A stretch of DNA of 64,000 bases from Isachenkonia alkalipeptolytica (GCF_009910325.1 NZ_SUMG01000011.1:1-64000); one strand, 5' to 3'; shown: positions 25,781-36,154, counted from the first letter of the stretch. Translations and numbers: made by a program. The notes: generated by a model from the letters alone, not told the origin.

Positions 25781-26923
25781 ATGAGTTCTACTAATAACAA
25801 TCAAAACTTTACTTACGGCAAATCCAATAAACCTCAAAATCTTTTACTTCAAGAACATAAATTTATTCAGCATTGTAAATCCATAGAGAATCAATTACCG
25901 GAATATCTGGAAGATTTTTTTCTATACTTAAAAAGCTCTGTAGCATTAACCACACGGCAAGCTTATCTTGAGGATGTACTGTTTTTCTTTCGTTATCTTG
26001 TAGAGCATACAAAACTTGTCCATGCTTCCCTTGTTTCGGAAATACCTCTGTCGGATCTTCAAGCCATTACTGCCAAAGACATTAACCGGTATCTTGGAGA
26101 TTACTGTACGCACTATGTTGTTGATGAAGAATCATCTCAAAAAATCGTGGAAAATCAAAATCGTTCCCTATCAAGGAAAAAATCATCTCTTTCGGTTTTA
26201 TTCAAGTTTTTATTCCGAGAAGGTTTAATGGAAAAAAATATTACCGATGGTTTTAACCCTATTAAACTTCCGAAACCACAACCGGATGCCATCAAACGTC
26301 TTGAAATTGAAGAAATTGAAGAACTATTACAGTTAGTGGACACAGGACATTTATTCACAAAAAAAGAAAAATCCTTTTGGGAGAAAACAAAGTTTCGTGA
26401 TAAAGCCATTATCATGCTTTTTATTACTTATGGACTGCGAATCAGTGAACTGCAACAGTTAAACCTGTCTTCCTTTAACTTTAGACGAATGGAATTTAAA
26501 ATCTACCGTAAACGGGGTAAGGAAGTTGAAATGCCCCTAAATCATACGACAAAAACCGTAATTGATGAGTATATCCAGTTGGAACGTCCCAAAAGTATGG
26601 AGTTAGAGCCAGAACATAGCGATGCACTTTTTCTTTCCCTTCAAAAAAAACGGATGACTGTAAGAAGTATCCGTAATCTAATCAAAAAATATACCGCTTT
26701 AGTCTTAAAAACCGATGTAAAAAAAGGCTATAGCCCCCATAAGCTCCGTGCCACAGCGGCAACAACGTTAATCGCCAGAGGGTTTTCTGTATATGATGTT
26801 CAAAACTTGTTGGATCATGATAATATTACGACGACCCAGTTATATGCTGCCCATCGGAAAAATGTTAAAAAAGAAATTATTTCAAATTTTGAATGGACAG
26901 AGGAGTCCGATGAAAGTGATTAA
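25781..26923 (+). CDS. tyrosine recombinase, XerS-like
   Basis: A 380-residue site-specific recombinase with an N-terminal SAM-like DNA-binding domain (about 40-145) and a catalytic domain. The active-site residues are visible: arginine in TYGLRISELQ, lysine in RKRGKEVE, HKLR in SPHKLRATAATTLI, histidine in LLDHDNIT and the tyrosine in TTTQLYAAH. An N-terminal extension of about 30 residues is polar. GGAGAG precedes the ATG. It is distinct from the xerD at 58457. It may be a housekeeping XerS-type dimer resolvase or the remnant of an element. Confidence 0.88.
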   Translation: MSSTNNNQNFTYGKSNKPQNLLLQEHKFIQHCKSIENQLPEYLEDFFLYLKSSVALTTRQAYLEDVLFFFRYLVEHTKLVHASLVSEIPLSDLQAITAKDINRYLGDYCTHYVVDEESSQKIVENQNRSLSRKKSSLSVLFKFLFREGLMEKNITDGFNPIKLPKPQPDAIKRLEIEEIEELLQLVDTGHLFTKKEKSFWEKTKFRDKAIIMLFITYGLRISELQQLNLSSFNFRRMEFKIYRKRGKEVEMPLNHTTKTVIDEYIQLERPKSMELEPEHSDALFLSLQKKRMTVRSIRNLIKKYTALVLKTDVKKGYSPHKLRATAATTLIARGFSVYDVQNLLDHDNITTTQLYAAHRKNVKKEIISNFEWTEESDESD

Positions 26924-27022
26924 AGTTCGAACAGATTTAATGTTAGGGTTAGATTATTAGGATTAGATTATAGGTATAAGTTTCTAATGAAAGTTATGAT
27001 AAACTTAGTGAAATATTAGCAG

Positions 27023-27061
27023 AACTAATGTTTGAATGGTGTTTTGATTTATGATATAATA
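27023..27061 (+). promoter_or_regulatory. lexA promoter with overlapping SOS box
   Basis: TTGAAT (27033-27038) and a perfect TATAAT (27056-27061) are 17 bp apart. GAACTAATGTTT (27023-27034) matches the Gram-positive LexA site GAACnnnnGTTC with one mismatch and overlaps the -35, so autorepression is expected. Confidence 0.7.
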
Positions 27062-27091
27062 GTGTAAAATACAATAAAAGGAGCAAATACT

Positions 27092-27721
27092 ATGTATGAA
27101 GATTTGAATTCAAGCCAAATCAAAATTTTAAACTACCTTAAATACCAACTTCAAAATAAAGGGTATCCCCCTTCAGTTCGAGAAATTTGTCATGCGGTGG
27201 AGTTGAAATCCACCTCTACCGTCCATGCTCATTTGGCCAAACTTGAAAAAAAAGGATACATACGCAAAGATCCTACAAAACCCAGAGCCATTGAAATTCT
27301 TCATTCAGATTCAAATTTAGATTTTAAGCTTCAAAAAGAAATCATCAATGTTCCGGTGATCGGCAAGGTTACTGCGGGAGAACCTATTTTAGCGGTTGAG
27401 AACATTGAAGATACCTTCCCTTTGCCAGTGGATTTTGTAGACTCTAAGAACCATGAAATTTTCATTTTAAAAATCAAAGGGGACAGCATGGTAGATGCAG
27501 GGATTTTTGATGGTGATTTTATTGTGGTCAGCCAGCAAAGCACAGCAAATAATGGTGATATTGTTGTGGCATTGATTGAAGAAGAAGCCACGGTTAAACG
27601 ATTTTACAAAGAGCAAGACCAAATTCGCCTACAACCGGAGAATAAAAACATGGATCCGATTTATACCTCAGAAGCCACTATTTTAGGCCTTGTTGTTGGA
27701 GTTTATCGAAAAACTGTTTAG
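27092..27721 (+). CDS. lexA: SOS repressor LexA
   Basis: A 209-residue repressor-protease. The winged helix is N-terminal ([24 protein letters not shown] near 25-48). The self-cleavage site is Ala95-Gly96 (KVTAGEP), and the catalytic dyad is Ser132 (KGDSMVDAG) and Lys169 (ATVKRF). It controls the DNA-damage response and probably its own promoter. AAAGGAG precedes the ATG. Confidence 0.97.
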   Translation: MYEDLNSSQIKILNYLKYQLQNKGYPPSVREICHAVELKSTSTVHAHLAKLEKKGYIRKDPTKPRAIEILHSDSNLDFKLQKEIINVPVIGKVTAGEPILAVENIEDTFPLPVDFVDSKNHEIFILKIKGDSMVDAGIFDGDFIVVSQQSTANNGDIVVALIEEEATVKRFYKEQDQIRLQPENKNMDPIYTSEATILGLVVGVYRKTV

Positions 27722-27764
27722 CCAATGAACAAAAGATACTACAGTAAAAACATGAACTGATGGT

Positions 27765-27820
27765 AAAACTTCCCCTTATAATTCTTTGACATTTACTAAG
27801 GAATTATAAGGGGAAGTTTT
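27765..27820. terminator. bidirectional terminator between lexA and ynbB
   Basis: Perfect 20-bp arms (27765-27784 and 27801-27820) enclose a 16-base loop. T-rich stretches follow on both strands, serving the convergent lexA and ynbB genes. Confidence 0.9.
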
Positions 27821-29097
27821 TATTTTTTAAGGTTTTCTAAAGCTTTTAAAGCTCCGATTTTCCCGTGAGCATAGTCTAAGCCTCCTTGGAAGTAGACGAT
27901 GTACGGTTCTTTAATTGGTGCATCGGCACTAAGCTCAATCGAAGAACCTTGAATAAAGGTTCCCGCCGCCATGATGATTTTGTGACTGTAGCCCGGCATA
28001 TCCCATGGTTCAGGCTTTACAAAGGCATCCACAGGAGCAACCTCTTGAATAGCTTCACAAAAGGCTAGTACTTTTTCTCTAGATCCTAAACGGATCGATT
28101 GAATGATATCACTGCGTTCCTGTAATGGATCGGGCTTAACCTCGTAACCGGCTTTTTGAAATAAGGCCCCACAAAAAACTGCGGATTTAATTGCTTGTGA
28201 TACAGTATTAGGGGCTAGAAACAGTCCTTGAAACAGGGAACGGGATTGTCCAAAGGTTAAGCCGCATTCCCGTTCAATTCCAGGCATTGTGTGTTCCTGG
28301 GCTATCAGTTTGATTAAGGTCTCTTTTCCTGCAATATAGCCACCGGATAAGGCAATGCCGCCTCCAGGATTTTTGATGAGGGAACCGGCTAACAGATCCA
28401 CCCCTACTTCCGTAGGCTCCCTTCGCTCTAAAAACTCACCGTAACAATTATCCACCATACAGATAACTGAAGGATTAATAGACTTCACGAGCGTAACCAC
28501 TTTTTTTATATTCTCAATCGTTAGTGCTTGTCGGAAATGATATCCTGTAGATCGTTGCACATAGATCATTTTGATATTAGGATTCTCTTCAAGGGTTTTT
28601 TCAATTTCTTTAAAATCCAGGGACCCATCTTGTAGAAATGAGATTTCCTGATAATCGATGCCTTGATTCATTAAACTCTTTTGATAATCCCCCTTTAAAC
28701 CGATTATTTCATCCAGGGTATCATAGGGTTTACCTGTAACGGATACAAGGCCATCTCCTTGCTTTAACAGACTCTTTAGACATAGACCCAACACATGGGT
28801 ACCATTTGCAAAACTAGAGCGAACAATGGCATCCTCTGTCTTAAATACTTCGGCATACAAGGCATCAATTTTTTCTCTTCCTAAATCACTGTATCCATAG
28901 CCCGTAGTCCAGTTAAAATGTTGATCACTGAGTCCTACTTTTTTCATAGCTAACAATACTTTATAGAAGTTGTACTCCTTAATTTTTTCAATTTGATCAA
29001 AGCTTTGTTTAAGATTTTTCTCTACGGCTTCTCCAAGATGGAAGGTTTCTTGAGAAATCTTATACTCTGATAATAACAACCCTTCGATCCTAGTCAT
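27820..29097 (-). CDS. YnbB-family PLP protein (aluminium-resistance / methionine gamma-lyase-like)
   Basis: A 425-residue fold-type I PLP protein related to Bacillus YnbB, annotated as aluminium resistance or cystathionine-lyase-like; the true reaction is unknown. The Schiff-base region is SLIKNPGGGIALSGGYIAG, and WTTGYGYSDLGREK near 59-72 is a family hallmark. The frame runs upstream to 29175, but the ATG at 29097 behind AAGGAGGG is the start. It overlaps the end of miaA by 8 bases, so it is cotranscribed. Confidence 0.88.
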   Translation of the reverse strand: MTRIEGLLLSEYKISQETFHLGEAVEKNLKQSFDQIEKIKEYNFYKVLLAMKKVGLSDQHFNWTTGYGYSDLGREKIDALYAEVFKTEDAIVRSSFANGTHVLGLCLKSLLKQGDGLVSVTGKPYDTLDEIIGLKGDYQKSLMNQGIDYQEISFLQDGSLDFKEIEKTLEENPNIKMIYVQRSTGYHFRQALTIENIKKVVTLVKSINPSVICMVDNCYGEFLERREPTEVGVDLLAGSLIKNPGGGIALSGGYIAGKETLIKLIAQEHTMPGIERECGLTFGQSRSLFQGLFLAPNTVSQAIKSAVFCGALFQKAGYEVKPDPLQERSDIIQSIRLGSREKVLAFCEAIQEVAPVDAFVKPEPWDMPGYSHKIIMAAGTFIQGSSIELSADAPIKEPYIVYFQGGLDYAHGKIGALKALENLKK

Positions 29098-30040
29098 AAA
29101 TACCCTCCTTATTTTTCTTTTCAATATAACCAAGAACCTCATTAAGAAGGACCTCTTCCTTTTCATAACGGTCAACTAAAAACCACTTGATGAAGTCATA
29201 TCTTTTAAACCATGTGATTTGACGCTTAGCATAGCGCCTTGTATTCTTTTTTAAAATCCGAATAGCGTCGTGTAATGTATTTTCTCCGTTCAGGTAACGT
29301 ATAATTTCTTTATAGCCCAAACCTTTAAAAGCTTTTAGCTCTTTTGAATATCCTTTTTCCAAGAGCCTCTTCACTTCTTTTACCAAGCCTTCTTCTATCA
29401 TTATATCCACCCGAAGGTTAATCCGCTCATATAAGTTTTTCCGTTTTCGGTTAAGACCAATTAGAATCGGCTGAAACTCTGACGTTAATTGTAAATCTTC
29501 TTTAAAATCTCCGAGATTTTCTCCGGTTTCGTAGTTGATTTCCAGAGCCCTGATGACTTTCACTAAGTTATTGGGATGAATCTTTTCTGCCGCTTTAGGA
29601 TCAACTTTTTGCAATTTTTGATAAATATAGTCTTTACCGTAGAGCTCACTTTCTTCTTTCAGGGTATTTCGAAAAGATGGATTAGAAACGGACTTACCAA
29701 AATCCATATCGTAAAGCAGGGCATTAACATAAAGCCCAGTACCACCACTGACAATGGGAGTTTTCCCGCGGCTTAAAATCTCTTGAATATGTTGTTTTGC
29801 TCGGACCTCAAAGTCTGCAACAGAAAAATCCTCATCGGGAAAGATTTCATCTATCATATAATGGGGGATCCCCTCTTGTTCCTGTTTACTCGGTTTTGCA
29901 GTTCCAATATTCATTTCTTTATAGATTTGCATGGAATCTGCATATATTACTTCTCCATCCAAGGCTTTAGCTAATTCAATGGTTAAGCTTGTTTTTCCAA
30001 CAGCAGTTGGGCCTACAATGAATATCACATGTTTCTTCAA
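29090..30040 (-). CDS. miaA: tRNA dimethylallyltransferase
   Basis: It transfers a dimethylallyl group to A37 of tRNAs reading UNN codons, giving the i6A substrate of MiaB encoded upstream. The 316-residue protein has the P-loop GPTAVGKTSL near 10-19, the DSMQIYKEMNIGTAKP segment and the C-terminal RRYAKRQITWFKR motif. It lies 16 bases downstream of mutL. hfq, the usual next gene in many Firmicutes, is absent. Confidence 0.97.
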   Translation of the reverse strand: MKKHVIFIVGPTAVGKTSLTIELAKALDGEVIYADSMQIYKEMNIGTAKPSKQEQEGIPHYMIDEIFPDEDFSVADFEVRAKQHIQEILSRGKTPIVSGGTGLYVNALLYDMDFGKSVSNPSFRNTLKEESELYGKDYIYQKLQKVDPKAAEKIHPNNLVKVIRALEINYETGENLGDFKEDLQLTSEFQPILIGLNRKRKNLYERINLRVDIMIEEGLVKEVKRLLEKGYSKELKAFKGLGYKEIIRYLNGENTLHDAIRILKKNTRRYAKRQITWFKRYDFIKWFLVDRYEKEEVLLNEVLGYIEKKNKEGIYD

Positions 30041-30056
30041 GGAATTTCACTCCTGA

Positions 30057-31976
30057 CTAAGTTATTCGTTTGAAAAATTTTGCTAACTCTCTCTCCTCAA
30101 GCTTCAGTAAGATCGGTCTGCCATGGGGACAATGTAAAGGTGGCGTTGTTTTTTGTAATTTATACAAAAGTTCTTGAATCTCAACTTGAGAAAACTTTCT
30201 ATTTGCTTTGATTGCATTTTTACAGGCTTTTTGAATGACTAAAGTTTTTTCATCCTCTGTCGATTTTCTTTCACGAATAGCATCGATAATATCTATAATA
30301 AAAGAACTGTCTTTGGGTCGCCCTAGAGCTAAGGGAACTTCACGGATAATTAAAGTATCTTTACCAAAGCTTTCTATAGTAAATCCGGCTTCTTCAAATG
30401 TTTTATGATGATCCTCAAAAAGTGAATAATCCTCGGGACTAAGACGGATAGATTCCGGCTTTAATAAACGCTGTCGAATAATACGCTTTTCTTTTGCATC
30501 TTCATATAGTTGGTCAAACAGAATTCTTTCATGGGCAGCATGCTGGTCCACTAAGAAAAGGGTTTTTTGAGACTCAAATAAAATATAGGACTGAAAAACC
30601 TGTCCGAGAATATGAAAACCCTGAGTCGGATCAATGCTAAAGGGTAAATGATCTTCCTTTACAGCTAGTATAGACTCTTGAACTTCTTCTTCGTTTTGCT
30701 TTTGATCCTGTTGCAGTTTATTATTAAGTCTCCCTTCTAAACTGCTGCTGGATGTAGAGGAGTTTTTATAGGTAATTGGTGTTCTCGGTTTTAAATCTTT
30801 TCCGGTAGGTTCTCTTGTATAAACAGTCCCTCCTTGGTCGTTGGGTAAATCCACTTTTGAAGAAAGACCCATGTTGGGTTGGTGCTTATTAGAAATGTCA
30901 ACATTTTCCCTTTGAGGAGAAACTATTGGTCTACGCTCATTATCGCTATGTGCTTGTTGTATATTGGGATGCACAATTTTAGTTCCTTTGGTAAGGACTT
31001 CGGTTATCCGGTCCATTAAAAAATTTTCAACCTTTTTTTCCTCATAGAATTTGACCTCTGTTTTTGAGGGGTGAATGTTGACATCGATTTCTCCAGGAGG
31101 AACTTCAATATTTAAAACACATATGGGGAACCGATGAATCATAAGCTTATTTTCATAAGCTTTCTCCAATGCTTTAGAAAGACTTTGGCTTTTTACCAGG
31201 CGATTGTTTACAAAAAAGATTTCAAGGTTACGGTTTCCTCGGCCATACATGGGTTGACTGATAAAGCCTGAAATTTTATAGGGTATTTCTTCAGTAGGAG
31301 GTAAATAAATCATATTTTGATATAAATCCTTTGGAAAAATGGATAATAATACTTTGGAAAGATTATTATCCCCGGGAGTGGTAAACATAAGATTGTTATT
31401 GTTAACATAACGAAAGGAAATATCAGATTTGCTGATGGCCAACCGCGTTATGACTTCGTTAATTTTTGTGGTTTCCGCCTTCACACTTTTCATGAATTTT
31501 CGTCGGGCTGGAGTGTTGAAAAACAAATTCCTGATAATGATTGTTGTTCCTTGGGTAGCACTGACTTCTTTTTTCGAAAGGATTTCACCGCCGGATAATT
31601 CTAGGGAGATACCAGTATCCTTCCCTTTTGTTTTGGAAGTCACCTCGATTTGAGATACTGAGGCAATACTGGCTAAAGCTTCCCCTCGAAATCCCAGGGT
31701 GTTTAATGAATCAAGGTCCTCAATTTCATTAATCTTCGAAGTGCTGTGTCGTTCAAAGACCATTTCAATATCCTCCGGATCAATTCCCATACCGTTGTCA
31801 GTAATACGAATATAGGATTTGCCGCCATTTTTAATTTCCACAAAAATTTTTGTTGCATGGGCATCTATGGCGTTTTCTACCAGTTCCTTAATTACCGAAT
31901 AAGGCCCCTGAATAACCTCTCCTGCCGCTATTTGGTTGATGGTTATTTCATCGAGCATTTTTACTTTTCTTGCCAT
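30057..31976 (-). CDS. mutL: DNA mismatch repair endonuclease MutL
   Basis: The 639-residue protein has the GHKL ATPase motifs (ELVENAIDAHAT, DNGMGID, GFRGEAL) in the first 100 residues. The C-terminal half carries the metal endonuclease motif DQHAAHERILFD and CPHGRP, so it is a nicking-type MutL, consistent with a lineage lacking MutH. The linker (about 340-430) is polar and low-complexity. The ATG follows GAGGAGA and overlaps mutS by 29 bases. Confidence 0.97.
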   Translation of the reverse strand: MARKVKMLDEITINQIAAGEVIQGPYSVIKELVENAIDAHATKIFVEIKNGGKSYIRITDNGMGIDPEDIEMVFERHSTSKINEIEDLDSLNTLGFRGEALASIASVSQIEVTSKTKGKDTGISLELSGGEILSKKEVSATQGTTIIIRNLFFNTPARRKFMKSVKAETTKINEVITRLAISKSDISFRYVNNNNLMFTTPGDNNLSKVLLSIFPKDLYQNMIYLPPTEEIPYKISGFISQPMYGRGNRNLEIFFVNNRLVKSQSLSKALEKAYENKLMIHRFPICVLNIEVPPGEIDVNIHPSKTEVKFYEEKKVENFLMDRITEVLTKGTKIVHPNIQQAHSDNERRPIVSPQRENVDISNKHQPNMGLSSKVDLPNDQGGTVYTREPTGKDLKPRTPITYKNSSTSSSSLEGRLNNKLQQDQKQNEEEVQESILAVKEDHLPFSIDPTQGFHILGQVFQSYILFESQKTLFLVDQHAAHERILFDQLYEDAKEKRIIRQRLLKPESIRLSPEDYSLFEDHHKTFEEAGFTIESFGKDTLIIREVPLALGRPKDSSFIIDIIDAIRERKSTEDEKTLVIQKACKNAIKANRKFSQVEIQELLYKLQKTTPPLHCPHGRPILLKLEERELAKFFKRIT

Positions 31977-34683
31977 GTTGATTCTCCTCAGTCATATTTT
32001 TTAATTGACTTTGCAAGTTGTATAAGTAATTTAGAGCATCTAAGGGCGTGGTCTCCACTAAATTTACGGATTTTACCTCATCAATTAACTGTCGTTCATA
32101 ATAGGCATGAAAATCCAGTTGTTTCTGTTCCGGATTGCGACCTTTAGCAACCTGGTGGGTCTCTTCCCTTTGTTCCCTTATGCTCAGTCCATCCTGTACT
32201 TTTTCCTTTGAAATTTGAACCTGGTCTTCTAGGACTTTAGGTTTCTTTTTATTATTCTCTAAGGAATGCAAAATACCGTTGGCATTATTGATTACCTTTA
32301 CCGGGAGTCCGGCAAGTTTTGCCACTTGTATACCGTAGCTTTTATCTGCATTCCCTTTTAGCACCTTTCGAAGAAAGATAATATCATCGCCTTCTTCCTT
32401 TACGGTGAATTGATAGTTTTGGACATTAGTTAAGTTGCTTCCTAAGGCTGTAAGCTCATGGTAATGAGTGGAAAACAAGGTTTTCGCTTTAAGATTTTTG
32501 CTGATTTCCTCTACAATTGCCCAAGCGATACTGAGTCCATCGAAGGTACTGGTGCCACGGCCAATTTCATCAAGAATTAACAGACTCTTTTCTGTGGCAT
32601 TATTTAAAATGTGGGCCATCTCCGTCATTTCCACCATAAAAGTACTTTTCCCCTGGGAAAGGTCGTCACTTGCCCCCACCCGGGTGAAAATCCGATCGAC
32701 AATACTGATGGATGCATTTTTTGCAGGAACGAAACTGCCGATTTGAGTCATTAAAGAAATCAATGCAACTTGTCGCATGTAAGTGGATTTTCCTGCCATA
32801 TTCGGCCCGGTGATGATGGAGATCGCCTCATCCTTATTGTTAAGAAAGGTATCGTTAGGGATGAAATTCTCCTCCACCAGCATTTTTTCCACAACGGGAT
32901 GGCGTCCTTCTGCGATATGAATCTTATCCCCCACTGAGATTTCAGGTTTGTGGTAGTCATTTTCGTAGGCCACCTGAGCGAAAGCGTTTAGAACGTCGAT
33001 ACCCGCAACTACTTTTGCTGTTTTTTGTATTCTATGGGTATGTTTCTTGATTTGTTCTCGAACTTGTAAAAACAACTGATGTTCCAGGGCAATAATCTTT
33101 TCCTCAGCTCCTAGAATTTTGGACTCCATTTCCTTTAGCTCCGGAGTAATGTAGCGTTCGCTGTTGGCTAGGGTTTGTTTTCTGATGTAATCCTCTGGCA
33201 CTAAATCCAAGTTTGAGCGGGTTACATCTATAAAATAGCCAAATATTTTATTATATTTAACTTTTAAGGATTTGATACCTGTTCGCTGTTTCTCCTGTTC
33301 TTCCAGCCGAGTCATCCAGTGATGTCCATCACTAGCCAGTTCTCGAAGCTCTTTAACCTGGGGATCATAACTTGCTTTAATAATCTTTCCATCTTTAAGA
33401 CCGACGGATGGCTCTTCCAAAATGCTGCTTTCTATCAACTCTTTGATATTTTCCAATAGGTCCAGATCTTCCAAAAGTTCTAATAAAAGCTGGTCTTGAC
33501 TTTGGATTAAAATTTCTTTAATTACAGGAAGATAAGTGATGGAGTTTTTCAGTGAAATTAAATCCCGGGGATTTGCGCTGTCATATCCGATTTTAGAGGT
33601 TAAACGTTCTAAATCATAAATATGTTTTAAGGCTTCTACCAGTTCTTCTCGGGAAAGTAAGGCTTCCTTAAAATAATCCACGGTATTTAGCCGCTTAGTG
33701 ATAGTTTTGTGATCTATCAGAGGTTCTTCTATCCATTTACGAAGCATTCGACCGCCCATAGCCGTAACGGTTTTATCTAGAACCCAGAGAAGGCTACCCT
33801 TCTTTCCTTTATGCTGCATCGAATGAGTCAGTTCTAGATTTCTTCTGGTATTGGCATCTAAGAGCATGGTATCCCGGTGTCCATAAAAGTCAATATGGTT
33901 GATATGCTTTAGGCTTCTCTTTTGTGTACGTTGCAGATAATCGATTAAAATTCCCGAAGCCATGGTTTCGAGGGGATTGTCAATCAGCCCCAGACTTTCG
34001 ATGTTTTCAACTTGAAAGTGGGTCTTTAATCTCTTTTCAACGCCATTGAGATCAAGGTTCCATTCATCAATGGTTTCGGCGTGGATGTTTAAAGTCCTCA
34101 TATATTCTAGAAGATTTTTCCCATAGCTTTCTTTTCCATAAAAGGAGTAGATAATCTCTTTAGGAGCAATTTTTCCGAGTTCATCTTTAATGGACTGTAG
34201 AGTAATATTATCCTTTCCGGGATAATGGGTGGTATAAAATTCTCCGGTGGAGATATCTGTATAGGAAAGCCCAAAACCTTCCTGATTACTATATAAAGCT
34301 AATAAATAATTGTTTTCCTTTTCTTCCAGCAGGTTCGTATCGATTAAAGTGCCCGGGGTAATTACTCTGACAACATCCCGTTTCACAATCCCTTTCGCCT
34401 CGGAAGGATCTTCCATTTGTTCGCAAATGGCGATCTTGTATCCTTTTTCCACTAGGCGGTCCAGGTAGTTACTTACAGAATGATAAGGAACACCGCACAT
34501 AGCGGCTTTTTCCTCTTGACCACAATCCCTTGCGGTTAGTGTGATTTCTAATTCCCTTGCAGCGGTTATTGCATCTTCAAAAAACAATTCGTAAAAATCC
34601 CCCAGTCTAAAAAACAGAAGAGAATCGGGGTATTGTTCTTTTAAGTCGAGGTATTGTTTCATCATGGGTGTAAGTTTTTTCAA
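31948..34683 (-). CDS. mutS: DNA mismatch repair protein MutS
   Basis: The 911-residue mismatch sensor has the mismatch-probing GDFYELF motif near residue 28, Walker A GPNMAGKST at about 626-634, Walker B LLILDEIGRGTSTFDG and the STHYHELT histidine loop. The C-terminal tail beyond the ATPase is charged and poorly conserved. The start is a TTG behind AAGGAGGT. It precedes mutL in the same transcript. Confidence 0.97.
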   Translation of the reverse strand: MKKLTPMMKQYLDLKEQYPDSLLFFRLGDFYELFFEDAITAARELEITLTARDCGQEEKAAMCGVPYHSVSNYLDRLVEKGYKIAICEQMEDPSEAKGIVKRDVVRVITPGTLIDTNLLEEKENNYLLALYSNQEGFGLSYTDISTGEFYTTHYPGKDNITLQSIKDELGKIAPKEIIYSFYGKESYGKNLLEYMRTLNIHAETIDEWNLDLNGVEKRLKTHFQVENIESLGLIDNPLETMASGILIDYLQRTQKRSLKHINHIDFYGHRDTMLLDANTRRNLELTHSMQHKGKKGSLLWVLDKTVTAMGGRMLRKWIEEPLIDHKTITKRLNTVDYFKEALLSREELVEALKHIYDLERLTSKIGYDSANPRDLISLKNSITYLPVIKEILIQSQDQLLLELLEDLDLLENIKELIESSILEEPSVGLKDGKIIKASYDPQVKELRELASDGHHWMTRLEEQEKQRTGIKSLKVKYNKIFGYFIDVTRSNLDLVPEDYIRKQTLANSERYITPELKEMESKILGAEEKIIALEHQLFLQVREQIKKHTHRIQKTAKVVAGIDVLNAFAQVAYENDYHKPEISVGDKIHIAEGRHPVVEKMLVEENFIPNDTFLNNKDEAISIITGPNMAGKSTYMRQVALISLMTQIGSFVPAKNASISIVDRIFTRVGASDDLSQGKSTFMVEMTEMAHILNNATEKSLLILDEIGRGTSTFDGLSIAWAIVEEISKNLKAKTLFSTHYHELTALGSNLTNVQNYQFTVKEEGDDIIFLRKVLKGNADKSYGIQVAKLAGLPVKVINNANGILHSLENNKKKPKVLEDQVQISKEKVQDGLSIREQREETHQVAKGRNPEQKQLDFHAYYERQLIDEVKSVNLVETTPLDALNYLYNLQSQLKNMTEENQHGKKSKNAR

Positions 34684-34735
34684 AATAGAAAGACCTCCTT
34701 ACCGGTACAGTTGAAAATTTTTGTTGAAATCGTCA

Positions 34736-36154
34736 TTAGATAATAACTCCATCGAAAGAATAGGTTTTCGCCGCGGTGATTTTCACGGTTAAAATCTCTC
34801 CGATTAGGGTTTGATCTCCTGGGAAATTTACTGTTTTACTTGTTTCTGTACGTCCGGTTAAAACCTTATCGTTCTTTTTACTAGTTCCCTCAACAAGAAC
34901 CGAAACTTTCCGGTTTAAATATCTTTGGTTATTTTGATAAGCCGTGCTGTCAATAAGATTTTTCAAGGCCTGGAAGCGTTCTTTTTTTATTTCCTCCGGT
35001 ACTTGCCACTCCTTGGATGCCGCCGGGGTACCTTCACGAATGGAGTAGAGAAAAGTAAACGCGGAATCAAACTCAGCAAATTTTGCAACCTTTAAGGTCT
35101 CTTGAAAGTCTTCGGGGGATTCATTGGGAAAACCGATGATAATATCAGTGGTTATGGCAATTCCAGGGATCTTCTTCCGAACTTTTTGAACAATAGTTAA
35201 ATAGTCTTCCTGGGTATACTTACGATTCATCTCTTTTAATACTTTATTACTACCGGCCTGAAGGGGTAGATGTATGTGATTACATATTTTAGAATGCTTT
35301 GCCATGGTATCAATCAACTTATCTGATAAATCCTTAGGATGAGAGGTCATAAATCGTATGCGTTCAATCCCTTGGATTTTCACAACTTCTTCCAGTAAAT
35401 CCGAAAAGTCCACTTCCCTCTCTAAGGTTTTACCATAGGAATTGACATTTTGTCCAAGGAGCATTACTTCCTTACTTCCTTTAGAAATCAGGTCTTTGAT
35501 TTCCACAAGAATATCACTTACTTTTCGACTCCTCTCTCTTCCCCGGGTATAGGGGACGATACAATAGGAACAAAAATTGTTGCAGCCATACATAATATTA
35601 ACGTAGGACTTGATTCCATATCGCCGATTAACCGGGAGGCCTTCAATGACTTCTCCCTCTTGATCCCAAACGTCTACGATCGCCTCTTTATTATTCAGTG
35701 TTTTTTCCAGCAAGGAGGGAAAGTTATGAAGATTATGGGTTCCGAAAATCAGATCCACATGGGGATAGGTTTTTTGGATGTATTTTACCACATGTTCCTG
35801 CTGCATCATACAACCGCATACTGCAATGATTAAGTCCTTGTGTCTTTTTTTTAAGTGCTTTAAAGCTCCGAGCTTACCATATACCTTCAGTTCTGCATTT
35901 TCTCTAACGCAGCAAGTGTTAAAAATGATTAAATCTGCACTTTCTCGGGAATTCGTTTTCTCATAACCCATTTGAGTTAAAAAGCCTTCTAACTTCTCCG
36001 AGTCGTGCTCATTCATTTGACAACCGTAGGTTTCAATTAAATAATTTCTTTCCTCACCGGTTTCAATCTCATGAAATCGGTTGTTTTCCTTCAGGCTGTT
36101 GATAATTTCATTTATATTTGAAATGGATGGTTCTTTTGTTGTGTTTCTTTTCAA
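34736..36154 (-). CDS. miaB: tRNA-2-methylthio-N6-dimethylallyladenosine synthase
   Basis: A radical-SAM methylthiotransferase of 472 residues that converts i6A37 to ms2i6A37. The N-terminal UPF0004 domain has YGCQMNEHDSE near 44-54 with its cluster cysteines, the radical SAM motif CNNFCSYC is near 190-197, and a TRAM domain is C-terminal. The start is a TTG behind GGAGGA. It heads the miaB-mutS-mutL-miaA-ynbB run, and the 274-bp upstream gap on the minus strand contains a TATAAT (36202-36207) without a good -35. Confidence 0.96.
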   Translation of the reverse strand: MKRNTTKEPSISNINEIINSLKENNRFHEIETGEERNYLIETYGCQMNEHDSEKLEGFLTQMGYEKTNSRESADLIIFNTCCVRENAELKVYGKLGALKHLKKRHKDLIIAVCGCMMQQEHVVKYIQKTYPHVDLIFGTHNLHNFPSLLEKTLNNKEAIVDVWDQEGEVIEGLPVNRRYGIKSYVNIMYGCNNFCSYCIVPYTRGRERSRKVSDILVEIKDLISKGSKEVMLLGQNVNSYGKTLEREVDFSDLLEEVVKIQGIERIRFMTSHPKDLSDKLIDTMAKHSKICNHIHLPLQAGSNKVLKEMNRKYTQEDYLTIVQKVRKKIPGIAITTDIIIGFPNESPEDFQETLKVAKFAEFDSAFTFLYSIREGTPAASKEWQVPEEIKKERFQALKNLIDSTAYQNNQRYLNRKVSVLVEGTSKKNDKVLTGRTETSKTVNFPGDQTLIGEILTVKITAAKTYSFDGVII

